In this document: positions 9,281-18,546 of the stretch, piece by piece
Layout: every line of letters begins with the position of its first letter
How positions within the stretch are numbered: the first letter of the stretch is position 1
Source of the DNA: JAGTVG01 sp942491935
Lineage (GTDB): Bacteria > Bacteroidota > Bacteroidia > Cytophagales > Cyclobacteriaceae
Direction: 5' to 3'
NCBI GenBank assembly: GCA_942491935.1
Contig: CALOCZ010000025.1
Coordinates: 74,408 to 138,407, forward strand
DNA: 64,000 nt
The notes under the pieces: generated by a model
What the model was told of the DNA's origin: nothing
The model's input: only the letters and a program-made list of their open reading frames with translations
The model's database searches: none
Made by a program: the position numbers and the translations under genes

Positions 9281-10069
9281 TTAAATCTGTGAACAGGAAG
9301 CAGGAGAAAGTATTATGTCCGAAATATTAGATACTGTGTCCTTATATTGAACATCCCCACTTAATTTCTTCCATTCCGGGGAATCCACAAATACCTTCCA
9401 GTTCTTATCTCTGTCCTCCATATTATCGAAAACAAGCATGTAGGTTAAATTCGGCATCATTGGTCCGGCCAATGTTTCCCCGAAAAAGACTGGATTAAGC
9501 CCCGTTTTTTTGAATATATCGATTTCTCCACCTTCATTGAACATTTCAATTTTCTTCTTGGCGGCTTTCAAACTGTGGCTTTCATATATACGTACCTCAT
9601 AGATCCTTCCGGCATTATCCATTTTCTGCTTTGGAACTTCTATCTCAGGTAAGTATTTGAAGTTTTTGTAAAGGATCTTTTCAATCCTTATGTATTTCGG
9701 GTCCGATAATTCTGTATTCAGAAAAGATGCGCCCTCGTTCCAGAAATCTGAATTGTCCATAAGTTTATCTGAAAGACTGGCGAAAGACTCAAGGTCTTTA
9801 TGCTGGATCATAACATATAATGTGGGCTTATTCATGCCGTATTTAGTTCTGAACACACCTATAGGGCCAATTCCCATATCGTTCAATGTTGGAATAGCTA
9901 CATTCTTATAAAATTCTTCAACAAGATTTTTGTTATTCCCTAGTGGAAGCTGGTACTTGATCAGTTCGACATATTGCTGTTTTTCAGCTTTCCTGGCAGA
10001 CTTTGCATAAGTGCTAAACGGCAAAAAGGCAGAAAGTCCTGCAGTAGTTAAAAAATTTCTTCTTTTCAT
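9281..10069 (-). CDS. Tat-signal NIPSNAP family protein
   Basis: A 262-residue exported protein. The leader MKRRNFLTTAGLSAFLPFST is a twin-arginine type signal. Two ferredoxin-like dimeric alpha/beta-barrel repeats follow: the first from about residue 32 (YVELIKYQLPLGNNKNLVEE), the second from about residue 150 with the NIPSNAP-type start RIYEVRIYESHSLKAAKKKI. The family has no settled biochemical role; in Bacteroidota and Planctomycetes such Tat proteins are common beside sugar-oxidising enzymes. It lies between the aldo/keto reductase and the GH9 glucanase, all leftward. Confidence 0.8.
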   Translation of the reverse strand: MKRRNFLTTAGLSAFLPFSTYAKSARKAEKQQYVELIKYQLPLGNNKNLVEEFYKNVAIPTLNDMGIGPIGVFRTKYGMNKPTLYVMIQHKDLESFASLSDKLMDNSDFWNEGASFLNTELSDPKYIRIEKILYKNFKYLPEIEVPKQKMDNAGRIYEVRIYESHSLKAAKKKIEMFNEGGEIDIFKKTGLNPVFFGETLAGPMMPNLTYMLVFDNMEDRDKNWKVFVDSPEWKKLSGDVQYKDTVSNISDIILSPASCSQI

Positions 10070-10137
10070 AATGGCGTGGGTTTAATTAAAATTATTAGCT
10101 TAAATATACAATTTTGGGATTTAGAAATCTAATCATC

Positions 10138-11928
10138 CTATTTCTTTTGTACTGGAGAGCCAAAGTATGCCATAATCAATACGGCACCAGCTGTTCCATC
10201 CATGGTAGGTTCATTGGTAGAGTAATCCCCAATATCATCATGATAAACAACTATCTCATTCTGGAAATCAGCAAATTCATCCGGTTGAAAAAGTTCCAGC
10301 CCTTTTAGATTTTTAAATATGGAATAGTACACCGGACCATCAATTAATCCACCTGGCACTTCAATACCTGATATAGCCCATGTACTTGTATGTACATCCT
10401 GCGGATATTCCCCGTTTCTTGGAATGTTCATGAACATGGAAGTCCCCCATGGGTTATTTCCAAAAAGCCAGTCTCTTTGCAAAAGAAGAAATCCATGATA
10501 TGAAAGGTCGCCAGTCATTTTTTCATAAAGAATGATCTGTGAAGCCAGTGCCGTAACCAGGTTATTACTACACCATATAAATGGAACACCTACTTTGAAA
10601 GGAGTTTTGCCAGCTCTGATAATATTTTTTTCTATTCCTGATCTGTAATATTCAGCAACCTCCTTTTTTACCGTTTCATCTGCTACCTGGTGGAGCGCAT
10701 AATGACCGATATTAATAAAAGGATACTTTTGATAATGTGCAGCTGAATCCATGTCCATCCATGAGTGTGTTCCTGTAAGCCGGGCGTAGTGAATCGCATC
10801 ATCAAGGTAGTCTTTTTCTTTTAGTATACTATACAATTCCGCCGCAGCCCATTCCATATCATCTGTCCATGTATCTTCATTATATCTATACGGTGCCCCA
10901 TAGGAGTTTCCCTGTTGGTACCCTTCCTGTTTTTTACCCATCCTATACAATTCAACAGCTGCTTTCAAGCATTTAAATGCATAGGCGCTGTCAATTTTTA
11001 ACCAGGTCTTATAACCCAGGGCCATAGCAGCAGCTGATCGACCGGCAATATTGGCCAATCCGGTAGATTCACTCATATATTTGTTCAAGCCCTGTGGTTT
11101 CCCATCTGCCACATAGGCGACGCGATAACTATTAGGTCCCCATCCAAAGTCTGATTTATCTTTATCTGGTAGTTCCCAACCACTGTGATCCCTGTCGTCG
11201 GCAATCTGGTGGATCAGTACATCTGGTTCAGGGTGCAGGTTATGGATCCAATCCAGGCCCCATTTAGCTTCGTCCAGTATATCTGGAATTCCGTTTGGGA
11301 AAGGCCTTCCCAGATCATCATGAGTATCCGCAAACTTGTCGGGCTCCAGTTCATAACTGAGGATCATAAACGCAGTGGCAAAGCTTCCTGTAATAAGGTA
11401 CTTCAACTGATCACCTGCATCATGCCATCCCCCTGATGTATCAATATAGGTAGAGTCTGGCTTATGACCATAGAAGATCCTTCCATCATGTTGATGGCAA
11501 ACAATGTCAAAAAAAGGATTATATCCGCATCTCTGTTGTCTCATAAATACTAATATATCTTCTGTATAGCCTTTAAAAGCTTCAGGCCCTATATTGAATT
11601 CTGTGGATCTCGTATCATCGGTTAGTTCTAAAGAATAATTGCCTTCCTCCTTCAGTTCTGAAAAATCAAGGTAATAATGATAATATTGCCCCCAGAGTAA
11701 AGGCTCTGCTTTTTCAATATTACCTTTGAAAACTTCTTCACCACTCTTGTTAATGACAAAAAATCTGCCTTTTAATTTCTTTTTTGAGAAGGCCGTGGCA
11801 ATTTTCTGATCAGCTTCCAGATATCCACATTGATTGACCCGGATGTAACTGGACTGTGCATATAGTGAATCAAAACAGACGGTTATCAATAAGAAAAGAA
11901 AGGAAAAATAGGACTTAAGTAGTTTCAT
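10138..11928 (-). CDS. Secreted glycoside hydrolase family 9 (endoglucanase-type)
   Basis: A 596-residue protein likely to hydrolyse beta-1,4-glucans or related polysaccharides outside the cytoplasm. It starts with a signal peptide (residues 1-25, ending LYAQS). The CelD-type immunoglobulin-like N-terminal domain spans about residues 27-115. The (alpha/alpha)6 GH9 catalytic domain then carries GGWHDAGD at residues 166-173; its two aspartates include the catalytic base. The C-terminal NEPTMDG segment around residue 575 fits the position of the acid glutamate. No carbohydrate-binding module or type IX sorting domain follows, so the final location (periplasm or outer membrane) is unclear. Confidence 0.9.
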   Translation of the reverse strand: MKLLKSYFSFLFLLITVCFDSLYAQSSYIRVNQCGYLEADQKIATAFSKKKLKGRFFVINKSGEEVFKGNIEKAEPLLWGQYYHYYLDFSELKEEGNYSLELTDDTRSTEFNIGPEAFKGYTEDILVFMRQQRCGYNPFFDIVCHQHDGRIFYGHKPDSTYIDTSGGWHDAGDQLKYLITGSFATAFMILSYELEPDKFADTHDDLGRPFPNGIPDILDEAKWGLDWIHNLHPEPDVLIHQIADDRDHSGWELPDKDKSDFGWGPNSYRVAYVADGKPQGLNKYMSESTGLANIAGRSAAAMALGYKTWLKIDSAYAFKCLKAAVELYRMGKKQEGYQQGNSYGAPYRYNEDTWTDDMEWAAAELYSILKEKDYLDDAIHYARLTGTHSWMDMDSAAHYQKYPFINIGHYALHQVADETVKKEVAEYYRSGIEKNIIRAGKTPFKVGVPFIWCSNNLVTALASQIILYEKMTGDLSYHGFLLLQRDWLFGNNPWGTSMFMNIPRNGEYPQDVHTSTWAISGIEVPGGLIDGPVYYSIFKNLKGLELFQPDEFADFQNEIVVYHDDIGDYSTNEPTMDGTAGAVLIMAYFGSPVQKK

Positions 11929-11992
11929 TTGAATCAGTATTTAATTTTCGTTTATGATCGTTGAATATTTGTTTTGCAGGTTAATCATTTTG

Positions 11993-13636
11993 TCAATTCA
12001 ATCCGGTTCTTTTAAGGAATGGAGAAATATCAGGATCTTTTCCCCTGAACTGCCTGTATAATTCCATAGGTTCAACCGTGCCCCCTTTCGACAAGACATA
12101 CTCCCTGAATTTACCAGCCAATTCAGGATTGAAGATATCTCCTGATTCTTTAAATGCGTTAAACGCATCGGCATCCAGAACTTCAGCCCATAAATAACTA
12201 TAATATCCTGCAGAGTACATACTTGAAAAAATATGAGCAAAATAAGGACTTTTATATCTTGGAATTATTTCATCCATTAATCCCAATCCTTTCATGATTG
12301 AATTTTCATATTGAACTGGATCAACCTTACCCCGGTATAAGGTATTATGCCATGACATGTCAAGAATTGAGGCAGCCAATCGTTCTGTCATCGAAAAACC
12401 CTGATTGAATTTGTTAGAGTTGTCCATTTTTTCAATTAATGATTGAGGTATGGGTTCTCCCGTCTTATAATGTTTCGCATAGATCTTTAATACTTCGGGT
12501 TCAGCAGCCCAATTCTCCATGATCTGCGAGGGTAATTCTACAAAATCTAATGCCACTGCTGTTCCAGAGAGACTCCTATATGTGCATTTTGATAGTAATC
12601 CATGTAAGGCATGACCCATTTCATGAAACATCGTGCTTACTTCATCAAAAGTTAATAAAGCAGGATGGCCCCCGGTTGGTTTTGAAAAATTAAAAACATT
12701 AGTAATTACGGGCGTAATAAATTCCCCATCCCGAACCTGTTGTTTTCGGTAAGCTTCCATCCAGGCACCTCCAGTTTTACTGGATCTTGGATAGAAATCC
12801 ATATAAAGAATGCCAATATGCGTGCCGTTATTTTCCTGTACTTCATAAGCAAATGCTTGAGGATGAGGCTTTGGAAGATCTTCCCTTTCGATCATCTTAA
12901 TGCCATATAATTGTTCCAAAACATAAAACAAACCTTGCCGTGATGCATTCAATTCAAAATAGGGCCTTAGTATTTCGTCATCCAGGTCATATTTAGATTT
13001 TCTTACTTTCTCAGCATAATACCACCAATCCCAAGATGCCAATTTAAAATCTCCACCTTCTTCATCTATCATTTTTTGCAATGATTCCTTCTCACTTATG
13101 GCCACTGGTAAAGTTTTCTTCCAAAGTTGCATTAACAAATCATCGACGGCAGACGGCGTTTTGGCCATATTATTATCAAGCCTGTACTTAGCCCAGGTAT
13201 TATAACCCAACAATCTTGCTTTTTCTGAACGTAACTCAATAATTTCCGCTATTACATCTTTATTATCATATTCATTATCATTGTTGCCGCGGTTCATCCA
13301 TGCTTTGTAGACTTTTTCCCTTAAATTACGCTTCGAAGAATACTGCAGGAAAGGAATCCAGCTTGGTTTATGCATTGTAATTACCCATTTATCGGGAAAA
13401 CCAGCAGCTTCTGCTGCTTCTGAAGCACTGGCGATTATCATCTCCGGAAGCCCTTCCAGATCCTCTTTATCTTCAATGATCAATTTCCAGTTATTGTCCT
13501 CGGCAAGGAGATTGTTGCCGAATTTTAATGTGTTAATAGCCAGTTCTTCATTTATTTGCTTAAGTCTTTCCTTCTCTGATCTTTCTAAATTTGCCCCATT
13601 CCTGACGAATGATTTAAATGTTTCTTCAACTAACAT
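11993..13636 (-). CDS. dcp: M3-family oligopeptidase (dipeptidyl carboxypeptidase type), C-terminal part
   Basis: This 547-codon frame holds the catalytic part of an M3 zinc metallopeptidase of the Dcp/oligopeptidase A group. The zinc site HEMGH is at residues 338-342 of the frame, with the third-ligand glutamate in DFVELPSQIMENW downstream. The frame begins mid-domain. Reading upstream of its first ATG gives residues LNSEEE in the same frame, exactly what should follow the end of the neighbouring N-terminal fragment (13651-14100). One missing base near 13654, probably a T in a short T run, separates the two pieces. Together they make a lipoprotein-type enzyme of about 700 residues, the usual size. 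It degrades short peptides in the periplasm. Confidence 0.85.
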   Translation of the reverse strand: MLVEETFKSFVRNGANLERSEKERLKQINEELAINTLKFGNNLLAEDNNWKLIIEDKEDLEGLPEMIIASASEAAEAAGFPDKWVITMHKPSWIPFLQYSSKRNLREKVYKAWMNRGNNDNEYDNKDVIAEIIELRSEKARLLGYNTWAKYRLDNNMAKTPSAVDDLLMQLWKKTLPVAISEKESLQKMIDEEGGDFKLASWDWWYYAEKVRKSKYDLDDEILRPYFELNASRQGLFYVLEQLYGIKMIEREDLPKPHPQAFAYEVQENNGTHIGILYMDFYPRSSKTGGAWMEAYRKQQVRDGEFITPVITNVFNFSKPTGGHPALLTFDEVSTMFHEMGHALHGLLSKCTYRSLSGTAVALDFVELPSQIMENWAAEPEVLKIYAKHYKTGEPIPQSLIEKMDNSNKFNQGFSMTERLAASILDMSWHNTLYRGKVDPVQYENSIMKGLGLMDEIIPRYKSPYFAHIFSSMYSAGYYSYLWAEVLDADAFNAFKESGDIFNPELAGKFREYVLSKGGTVEPMELYRQFRGKDPDISPFLKRTGLN

Positions 13637-13650
13637 TTCTTCTTCAGAAT

Positions 13651-14100
13651 TTAATGAACCTGATCTCTTCTATCAAAAACCTGTTTTACGCGTTGAAACA
13701 GGATACTGTCCATCATTACTTCATCATAATGTGCTGACAGAAGGGGTGCAGCCTCTTTTGCAATAAGTTGAAGAGAATCGCTATTATCAGCTAACAAGGC
13801 ATTATTATATACATCCAAAACTTTTTGGAGAGCATATCCGCTATATTCAAATGCTTCAATGGTGTTCTTAAAAGTAGGATCCTTCTTTGAAGACCTGATG
13901 TCTTTTATTTCATTATTGTGTTCATCAATCCCTTTTAGAATTGCTGGCAGATAGTGTGAAGTCGATATCTTATCAAATGGAGGAACACCGAAAGGTGTAT
14001 CATACTCACTGAAAAATGGATTATCATTCGGATTCTGACAGGAAAATAGGATTGCCATGGTTGCTATTAAAAAAGTTAATGTTCTTTTCATGTTTCGCAT
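13651..14100 (-). CDS. dcp: M3-family peptidase, N-terminal part (separated by a frameshift)
   Basis: The first 149 codons of the M3 peptidase. The N-terminus is a lipoprotein signal (lipobox around LFSC near residue 21), so the enzyme should be membrane-anchored in the periplasm. The remaining residues match the N-terminal helical domain of Dcp-type peptidases (DTPFGVPPFDKISTSHYLPA; later MMDSILFQRVKQVFDRRDQVH). The frame hits TAA at 13651-13653 immediately after FDRRDQVH, where family members continue with Leu-Asn/Asp. The next frame supplies exactly those residues, so this is one gene broken by a single-base deletion, not two genes. Confidence 0.82.
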   Translation of the reverse strand: MRNMKRTLTFLIATMAILFSCQNPNDNPFFSEYDTPFGVPPFDKISTSHYLPAILKGIDEHNNEIKDIRSSKKDPTFKNTIEAFEYSGYALQKVLDVYNNALLADNSDSLQLIAKEAAPLLSAHYDEVMMDSILFQRVKQVFDRRDQVH

Positions 14101-14309
14101 TCTAATTGATAAAAAAAGTATCCAGTCATAAATTTACATAATAGGACCTGAAAAATGAGTAGCATTTCGGCATAAAAATCCTTTACTTCCTTTCAATCTG
14201 TATTATTGCCTTACATTCATTGCAATCTATTATGAAAATAGTTATCCTATTCTGTTTATAGGTGATTTTTACTTACTTTTAATTTCATATAGAAACAAAT
14301 ATATTTTTA

Positions 14310-16547
14310 ATGCGACGCCGACTTTTTGTAAAAAAATTTGGACAGGGAATCTCAACTTCTATGATTGTTCCCGGGCTTTTTCAATCCAAGAACTCCAGGA
14401 ATTCCGGCCTGGATTATCAATATCCCATACCTGACAATCTTGAAAGCACGAAAAATGACGAAGGTCATGTGGTAATCCGGATTGAAATTGAAGGAACTTC
14501 AGAAAACCTTGAGGATAGGGTTAAAGGAAGCTTTAAAGGAGAAAAAGTAGAATTTGTCCGTAGCAGGGCATATTTCAACCTGGGCAGTAATTTGATTGAT
14601 ACTAAAAAATATAAATTTAATATATCTGCTGTAAAGGGCGACAGGCATATAATAACAATATGGCTGAACCAGGTTACAGCATCTTCAAAAATTGTTATCA
14701 AAGCCAATAAAAAAACTATAACCATTGACCTTAATGAACTTATAATAAATAATCAGTTTGGGCAGGAAAACAATACTTTTATAGTACGTGCCAATTTGAT
14801 GTTTCATAATGAAATTGGTGAGATTGATCCGGGCAAACTTAGTATTCCAACCAACATGGAAAGCTTCAGGTTTATTATAATGGCTGATCCCCAGGGAGGG
14901 GACCCCGATTATGAAGGCAATGGGAGTAAAACCAGGATCAAGATCCACAATGCCTATATTGAAGAAAGCATTTCTACTGCAAATGCCCTTTCTCCAAAAT
15001 CCATTTTTTCACTTATCCTTGGCGATTTTACTGATCATCAAGGGGAGGCTGAAAACTTTGAGCGTATGATCGGGTTTTATGAAAAACTTGAAACCCCAAT
15101 CTTATTGGAGATCGGCAATCATGAAACCCGGTATCGGTCAGAGTTTACACCTGGGTATAATATGGGGACTTTTGAAAATTACTTTGCTGCCCAGAGAAAA
15201 ATTAATGGTCTGGAAAAACTCGTTTACAGCTTTGACATCGGGCAATGGCACTTTATTGTCTGGCCGGATCCCCTGAGAAGGAATTTCTGGGAAACACATC
15301 CCCATTATTTTGATTGGCTGGAGCGTGATCTTGATAAGAATAAAACAAAACCAGTTTTCTTTTTCCAGCATGTACCCATGCATCCTATCGGCATAAACCC
15401 CCTGGTCAGCTATGTCAATTCAGTACATGTGAACAGATTGTTGTATGATATTCTTTCGAGACATGGCAATGTAAAGTTCGTGTTTAGCGGTCATGTTCAT
15501 ATACCTATCCGGTCTTCCTTAAAGACAGCTGTTAGCTATAAAGGGATCAATTTTATCAACCTTCCTCCTACTGGATATAGACCAAGGTCTTTTGGAGAGG
15601 AGGACCTGTATGGTGGACCAAGCCAGGGGATTTGCATAGTGGACGTTACTGGTGAAATGGCAGAAGTCAGTTTCAAAACAGTAACACATGAGATATTTGA
15701 ATATCCCAAATCTTTTAATGAATACTCTAAAGAAAATGACCCTCTATGGTTTAACCATAAATGGGAAATAGAGCCCAGTGAGAATTTATTTAATGGAGAT
15801 TTCAATGATGGGCTATCCGGTTGGATGCGCAAATATGTATACAGTGAAGATGCCGATCCTTCCAATTTGTGTGAAGTTCGAAAAGCTCCCGATAAAGAGG
15901 GGAATGCTTTATATATGTTCAACAGACGAAGGGATTATGATAAGCCCGGGCAGGACAGATTGCCACAGACACTGAATCAACTAACCCAGGTCATTAAAGT
16001 TCAGGAACAGGGTATGCCATGGATTCATTTTAAATATAAAGTTGACAACGATCATTTTAATCCTGAAAGCTGGAACGGTGGATTTTTATGGGTTGAAGGT
16101 TTCCATCAGAATCACCTTATGTTAAATCAAATCTATTCTATTGGGAAAATGCATCGTTCCATTGGAGGGAGTTATAATTACTCTGCCTTTTCTGGGTACT
16201 CTTTTTTTGATATATATGATGGTTCAATGGGATGGAGTCAGGTAAGCATAAACCTGAAAAATGATTATGACCGCTTAAAGAAGAAAAGGTCATTTGCAGC
16301 CCTGCACTTAGAGAAACTGGTATTAAATTTTGGGGTCTGGACCATCAATAAGGGATTCAAACAGGAAGCTGGCTTATATTTTACTGATTTGGAAGTGGCT
16401 TTTTCAAACCATACTTCAGAAGGTCCAAGCTTAATGAATAAAAAGGAAATACAACTTTTGGATGAAGAAATGATCTGGAACCGGCCTATGAATAATGTCG
16501 CTGGTGAACATCAATACATTCGACAGGAGGAGGTTTATCCTTATTAA
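14310..16547 (+). CDS. Exported calcineurin-like metallophosphoesterase with C-terminal beta-rich domain
   Basis: A 745-residue protein. The N-terminus (MRRRLFVKKFGQGISTSMIV) looks like a twin-arginine export signal. A beta-rich region occupies residues ~45-185. The metallophosphoesterase core begins near residue 190 and has the metal-binding series in order: DPQ (in place of the usual DxH), LGDFTDH, GNHE, QHVPMH and FSGHVH. The remaining ~270 residues look like a carbohydrate-binding or jelly-roll type domain (LFNGDFNDGLSGW at its start). The substrate is unknown. It is the only rightward gene in this stretch and has an AT-rich leader. The altered first motif (DPQ) is worth noting, although several exported family members vary there. 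Confidence 0.82.
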   Translation: MRRRLFVKKFGQGISTSMIVPGLFQSKNSRNSGLDYQYPIPDNLESTKNDEGHVVIRIEIEGTSENLEDRVKGSFKGEKVEFVRSRAYFNLGSNLIDTKKYKFNISAVKGDRHIITIWLNQVTASSKIVIKANKKTITIDLNELIINNQFGQENNTFIVRANLMFHNEIGEIDPGKLSIPTNMESFRFIIMADPQGGDPDYEGNGSKTRIKIHNAYIEESISTANALSPKSIFSLILGDFTDHQGEAENFERMIGFYEKLETPILLEIGNHETRYRSEFTPGYNMGTFENYFAAQRKINGLEKLVYSFDIGQWHFIVWPDPLRRNFWETHPHYFDWLERDLDKNKTKPVFFFQHVPMHPIGINPLVSYVNSVHVNRLLYDILSRHGNVKFVFSGHVHIPIRSSLKTAVSYKGINFINLPPTGYRPRSFGEEDLYGGPSQGICIVDVTGEMAEVSFKTVTHEIFEYPKSFNEYSKENDPLWFNHKWEIEPSENLFNGDFNDGLSGWMRKYVYSEDADPSNLCEVRKAPDKEGNALYMFNRRRDYDKPGQDRLPQTLNQLTQVIKVQEQGMPWIHFKYKVDNDHFNPESWNGGFLWVEGFHQNHLMLNQIYSIGKMHRSIGGSYNYSAFSGYSFFDIYDGSMGWSQVSINLKNDYDRLKKKRSFAALHLEKLVLNFGVWTINKGFKQEAGLYFTDLEVAFSNHTSEGPSLMNKKEIQLLDEEMIWNRPMNNVAGEHQYIRQEEVYPY

Positions 16548-16778
16548 ATTTGAAGAAATTTTCAATGCTGGTGATAGCAATAATATATTTTACTACATTT
16601 TTCTATTCCTATCAATGTCATATTGTACAACCAGGCTGAAAAATGAATACCCGATCCAGATATAGGAATTATACGATTAGCCGGTATTAATTCAATGGAT
16701 TATCAAAGATTTCTCTCAGGGTATTTGATGAAATCCACAATCCGTTTATCGGGGGCAGTGATAAAAAACCAGAAATTC

Positions 16779-17489
16779 CTAATGGTGAAATATCGTATCC
16801 ACATCGGTATATACTCTGGCCCAAGTTGCGTATAACTGACTGATATTTGAAGGAGGTAGTTTATCAGCGATCTCATACATGGCATCGATCCTGACTTTTA
16901 CAAGGTAATCCTTCCCGGCTATCAGTTGATTTGATGCAGAACTCCTTATCCTCGGTAGTGCCTATCATTTCGAATTCTTCCGGTTTGCTGAGCTCGCTAT
17001 ATGCATTATAATCCCTGGGCCAGTATTCATTTTTAAGTTTTGGATTGTCATCCTGCCAGGTCAGTTGAATGCAGTCTAGTCCAAGGGTTATGTTTGTAAT
17101 TACAGGTTTATCAGGGGTGTTTGCCGAGAACACTTCAAAAATCGGTGAAAGTTCACTTTCTCCGTGTTTATCTGAAACACTGGACAAGCGGTATTTGTAT
17201 GTGATACCGGGTGCGATTTTCCCGTCTTTAAGATTACATCCATTATCGTAATCCATGTGATAGGAAATCTTGGATATTTCATCCCACTGGTTCACGAAAT
17301 CTGGATGGTTACTGTAAATTCGATATTCATCAGCCCCTTCCACGAGCTCCCATACGATCATAATATTTCCAAACATTTCCCCTTGAGTGACCTCTTTTAC
17401 TTCCGGATATTTAAAGGATGTTGCTTCTGATCTTCAGAAGAGCGACTGGATATCATCAAAAGCGAAAAAAATGCATAAAAAATTCTCAT
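16779..17489 (-). pseudogene. Secreted fibronectin type III-like protein, broken by two frameshifts
   Basis: Three frames must be joined to read this gene. The first (ATG at 17487-17489) encodes a signal peptide, MRIFYAFFSLLMISSRSSED, then stops near 17397. The second frame picks up about ATSFKYPEVKEVTQGE and runs through the largest open piece (16873-17376). That piece looks like one or two FN3 modules (IVWELVEGADEYRIYS; TWQDDNP). Near 16950 the frame shifts again into SASNQLIAGKDYLVKVRID and ends with TAG at 16779-16781. Restored, it would encode about 235 residues exported from the cytoplasm. Function is unknown; FN3 modules suggest binding to carbohydrate or protein. The lesions could be sequencing errors or real decay. 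Confidence 0.6.
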
Positions 17490-17563
17490 ATCACAATATT
17501 AATTTGCTGCTTCTGTTTAAAAAATGCGATTATATCACAGAGGTCTAAAAATATATTGCAATA

Positions 17564-18511
17564 TTAAACTTCCAAGTATCTCGTGAAATTATGTCTTATC
17601 CTGTATGATATCTGGAATATCCAGAACCCTGAATGAAAAAATATCATCCCTGGAGTAATGCCCGGCCAATCGAAATCCATTCTGCTTCTTATTATTTCCC
17701 CGGGATCAAACTCTGCTGTCAACAAGCCTTCTTCATTATAGAGTGGACCGGCAAGGACTTCTCCTTTTGGTGACAGTATTACACTTCCGCCCGGGCTCAT
17801 TATTTCCATTTCATCTTTTATTTCTTCCAGCAGGGAAGGCGGATAGTGATTTTTTGTGACATACTGGTTCGAACCCAGTACATAACACCTTCTTTCCACT
17901 GCAATATGTTTCAAAGCCGTAAGCCAGGATTCACGGTTGTCAGCCGTTGGGGCAAGATAAATTTCAATCCCTTTACTATACATGGCCATCCTTGCCAATG
18001 GCATATAATTCTCCCAGCAGATCAATCCTCCAATTTTTCCAATCGCAGCATCAATGGTAGTCAGCGTTGATCCGTCTCCTTCGCCCCAGATTATTCGCTC
18101 ACTTCCGGTAGGTTTGATTTTTCTATGTTTTCCCAGGAACTTTCCACTTGCATTTATGTAAAGAAGAGTACAATATAAAGTTTTACTTACCAGATCTTTT
18201 TCACTCACGCCTATGGAAAGAAAGATCTTATGTTCCCTGGCAAGATCACCCAATTGTTCCGTGTACTTTCCAGGGACTTCTATACTGTTTTCCCAATAGT
18301 CCTGCCACTGTTTTTTGCCTTCTTCTGTTCTTTTGCCTACAGTAGTGCCAAAATTCGATCCCCTTGGATAACCCGGGATGAATGCCTCCGGAAAAAGCAC
18401 CAATTCACACTTTTCATCCGATGCTTTCTTAATCCATCTCTCCACGATTTCCAGGGTTTGATCCCTTTTAAAAAGAGAAGGTGTGGCCTGAACAACTCCG
18501 ATCTTAATCAT
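17564..18511 (-). CDS. Nitrilase-type carbon-nitrogen hydrolase (C-terminus frameshifted)
   Basis: A nitrilase-superfamily enzyme that hydrolyses nitriles or related C-N bonds. The catalytic triad is intact: Glu42 in LFPEAFIPGYPRG, Lys131 in KHRKIKPTG and Cys165 in GGLICWENYMP. The PEAFIPGYPRG form is that of true aliphatic/aromatic nitrilases. The last ~34 residues of the open frame are not family-like. From about 17670 another frame reads GHYSRDDIFSFRVLDIPD and stops at TAA 17589-17591, which is a normal nitrilase ending. A single missing base (probably C in the GGGC-ATTAC stretch) explains this. The intact gene would be about 17589-18511. Confidence 0.85.
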   Translation of the reverse strand: MIKIGVVQATPSLFKRDQTLEIVERWIKKASDEKCELVLFPEAFIPGYPRGSNFGTTVGKRTEEGKKQWQDYWENSIEVPGKYTEQLGDLAREHKIFLSIGVSEKDLVSKTLYCTLLYINASGKFLGKHRKIKPTGSERIIWGEGDGSTLTTIDAAIGKIGGLICWENYMPLARMAMYSKGIEIYLAPTADNRESWLTALKHIAVERRCYVLGSNQYVTKNHYPPSLLEEIKDEMEIMSPGGSVILSPKGEVLAGPLYNEEGLLTAEFDPGEIIRSRMDFDWPGITPGMIFFHSGFWIFQISYRIRHNFTRYLEV

Positions 18512-18546
18512 AGCATTTTTAATATAATCATTGTTTAAATCCCTGA

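Noticed and set aside
16703..16885. Extra small gene after the FN3 remnant
   Set aside because: A short leftward frame with some coding-like sequence (FITAPDKRIVDF) overlaps the FN3 tail; too weak and overlapping to call.
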